Source: Holtiella tumoricola | GTDB taxonomy: Bacteria > Bacillota > Clostridia > Lachnospirales > Cellulosilyticaceae | Direction of reading: 5' to 3' | Assembly (NCBI RefSeq): GCF_027857615.1 | Contig: NZ_JAQIFT010000049.1 | Location: 62,001-126,000, forward strand | DNA: 64,000 nt | Part shown: in pieces, positions 63,201 through 64,000 of the stretch | How the letters are laid out: every line of letters begins with the position of its first letter | Numbering within the stretch: position 1 is the first letter of the stretch | The notes under the pieces: generated by a model | Seen by the model: only the letters and a program-made list of their open reading frames with translations | The model's database searches: none | Told to the model about the DNA's origin: nothing | Made by a program: the position numbers and the translations under genes

Positions 63201-64000
63201 ATTTGATGCCGTTACACTTGAGGTAGATGTACAAAATGCATTACAAGTAAGTGTCCTACCTATGGTATCAGAAGTTGGCAAATGGGATGAGTGGAGTGTA
63301 CAAATTCAATTAGAAAATAAATCGAAGACACTTACATTAGATGGAAATATTGTGTTAGAAAAGCCACAAGCACTGGCGGGGACGTTTAATTTTGAGGGTA
63401 TACAACCACAAACCAAACAAAGTATTCCTATTTCTGTGCCTAAGGACTTACAAGATGATCTCATTGAACTTCAAGGAAAAGTACAGCTTGAAAATGGTGA
63501 AACGATAGGTATTAATCAAAAAATAAGTTTTCTTGCAGCTATACAAAGCAAAAATGTACCTATTATTGATGGGAAAATAACTGAAATGGAATGGAATGAT
63601 AGTATGCCATTCTACCTTAATAAAGCTGAGCAAGTACAGGAAAATAATAATTGGCAAGGCATAGAAGATTTAAGTGGAGTAGGGTATGTCAAATGGGATG
63701 AGAAGCATTTCTATTTGTCTATGGAAGTTACAGATGACACACACTCTCAGGAAGATTTTGGTGGTGGTATTTGGAAAGGTGATAGTATCCAATTTTCATT
63801 AGACACACATCGTTTGAATAGACCATCTCCAGAAGGACATCATCAATTTGGTTTTGGATTTGATGGTGAAACCATTACAAAATGGCGTTGGGCAGCAGAT
63901 AATGGTCATAATCCAGGAGAGGTACTAGATGCTAAATGCCAGATTGTACGAGAAGGTAATAAAACAAATTATGAAATTGCTATTCCGTGGAATCAAATTT
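60247..64000 (+). CDS. Large secreted multidomain glycoside hydrolase, clan GH-A (3' end outside window)
   Basis: The frame is open from the ATG at 60247 to the window end, over 1250 codons. In order: signal peptide (about 1-34, SMAS end); two tandem domains of about 150 residues (80-230 and 235-380) with near-identical stretches such as EYFDEGTAEF and RIGVWAPGIGTREDV; an Ig-like linker (385-490); a TIM barrel from about 510, with acid/base Glu622 in FEVWNEYNG and nucleophile Glu725 in VWITELGW; further beta domains; and a CBM9-like start at about 1110 (PIIDGKITEMEWNDSMPFYL). Similar to GH5/GH39-like enzymes; exact family and substrate unknown. It follows the ABC genes, which probably import its products. 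Confidence 0.88.
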   Translation, partial: MRKVSGKGYKVRMALGLSVVLGANTMLPNLSMASHPYDVPVSIQQEVQSTTSGNIVIQPGNEEQIPKYITTTSALTITNEVSVKLGKVVEANGIDANPADNHEALQIVTHDGKEGWRTNEKENMLFVYCGVSDDFIFDGTNAVEIEVEYFDEGTAEFALQYDSTGEVEKVAGFVKLTDTKQWKTHTFTIGDAKFANRFFGKDFRIGVWAPGIGTREDVTFGSIKVRKVDLSERQQVDVIFGNIPKFNGIYANPGDNQDAIQTVNYGGKEGWKTDEKANTLFIYCDVEDGFIYDGENTVELTVEYFDEGTAEFGVQYDSVYETEKVAGIVKLTDTKEWKTHTFILGDAKFANRFFERDIRIGVWAPGIGTREDVAFGSVTVKKLPPIKPISVQVKSPYTGNIFSEGDVVELGIQLENLLSDEKRDVRVTYTIENDVRNDQIATGEFSLTLQPNEKQTIPVLVNQLDAFGVYKMYLNVDPELTDEMIEKTIDFSYIPKVETALKERINDFFGVCTHFGLDRGVIPENLDVAQKMGAQFIRDEMFWDRAETEKGVVKILPHWDEYVDEAIARGMEPLIILDYGNPFYDGGGAPYTEEGLNAFANYARTIAEHFKGRVKYFEVWNEYNGTFNPTKRPPEDYAKLLKLTYATLKEVDPNCTVVGGVTAGTDLYWIERILRVGAIDDMDAISIHPYCYPMTPDVGKFENNIEQTFNLLKKYGKEKPVWITELGWPTQRDQYGVSEVDAGSYLVRSYVKSIASGMVDKYFWYDLQNDGTDIYNNEDNFGLVRGEGATVPLSAKADYVAYAQMVDALEAARFINDSMIDNKIRVNYFKRSTGEDVVVVWSTKDQGEAIAFETTQSSVTVMDLFGNERVIPALGGKVSISISKEPIYIVGEVGEVVTDDVAFKLLETFKEITKGECLNIEIKRGKNLEGITGYYSFALPEGWEVIGDTQFSKEGPIDTLKIQVPHTSKIGKYVFNIQPHVEKQSFDAVTLEVDVQNALQVSVLPMVSEVGKWDEWSVQIQLENKSKTLTLDGNIVLEKPQALAGTFNFEGIQPQTKQSIPISVPKDLQDDLIELQGKVQLENGETIGINQKISFLAAIQSKNVPIIDGKITEMEWNDSMPFYLNKAEQVQENNNWQGIEDLSGVGYVKWDEKHFYLSMEVTDDTHSQEDFGGGIWKGDSIQFSLDTHRLNRPSPEGHHQFGFGFDGETITKWRWAADNGHNPGEVLDAKCQIVREGNKTNYEIAIPWNQI

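Overview
The window is a low-GC chromosomal segment from an anaerobic clostridium. Gene order, codon use and the mix of chemotaxis, carbohydrate uptake and secreted glycoside hydrolase genes fit a Lachnospirales-type gut or cellulolytic organism, possibly near Cellulosilyticum (Clostridium lentocellum). That placement is an inference from gene content. Nearly all genes are on the + strand; the exceptions are a Crp-family regulator, the lacI-tal-tkt block and a truncated sensor. I see no tRNA, rRNA, CRISPR array, insertion sequence or prophage.

Bases 1-6144 hold the end of a motility/chemotaxis operon: cheB (cut by the window edge), cheA, cheW, cheC, cheD and the flagellar sigma factor, then three small poorly known genes. 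Bases 6150-24960 are the core information-processing block of Firmicutes: rpsB-tsf, pyrH-frr, uppS-cdsA-dxr-rseP-ispG, then rimP-nusA-rnpM-L7Ae-infB-rbfA-nrnA-truB-ribF, rpsO and pnp. The polC gene that many Firmicutes carry between ispG and rimP is absent; a 371-base gap with three strong hairpins stands there. rpsB, rpsO and pnp each have a structured leader that could serve autogenous control.

Bases 25000-34200 are mixed housekeeping and accessory genes: AzlCD amino-acid export, a GNAT acetyltransferase, an AzgA-type purine permease, a DUF1893 protein, a secreted GH5-like protein that lacks the expected nucleophile Glu, nucleoside hydrolase and ribokinase. Bases 34200-39870 hold a Crp/Fnr-type regulator divergent from an SLC13 transporter and a signal-less arylsulfate sulfotransferase, followed by a signal-less GH33-type sialidase.

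Bases 39900-47760 form an L-arabinose module. A LacI-family regulator, transaldolase and transketolase (- strand) face araA-araB-araD (+ strand) across a control region with repeated TAAAC motifs at both promoters, so arabinose would be taken to xylulose-5-phosphate and on through the non-oxidative pentose phosphate pathway. Bases 47900-64000 carry an AI-2E-family membrane protein, a HAD hydrolase, and two ABC importer clusters. The first is complete (ATPase, two permeases, lipoprotein) and ends in a cytosolic NPP-type phosphodiesterase. The second lacks an ATPase gene and leads into a very large secreted glycoside hydrolase with duplicated N-terminal domains that runs off the window. Between them lies a sensor protein that stops just after its HAMP segment, without a kinase domain.
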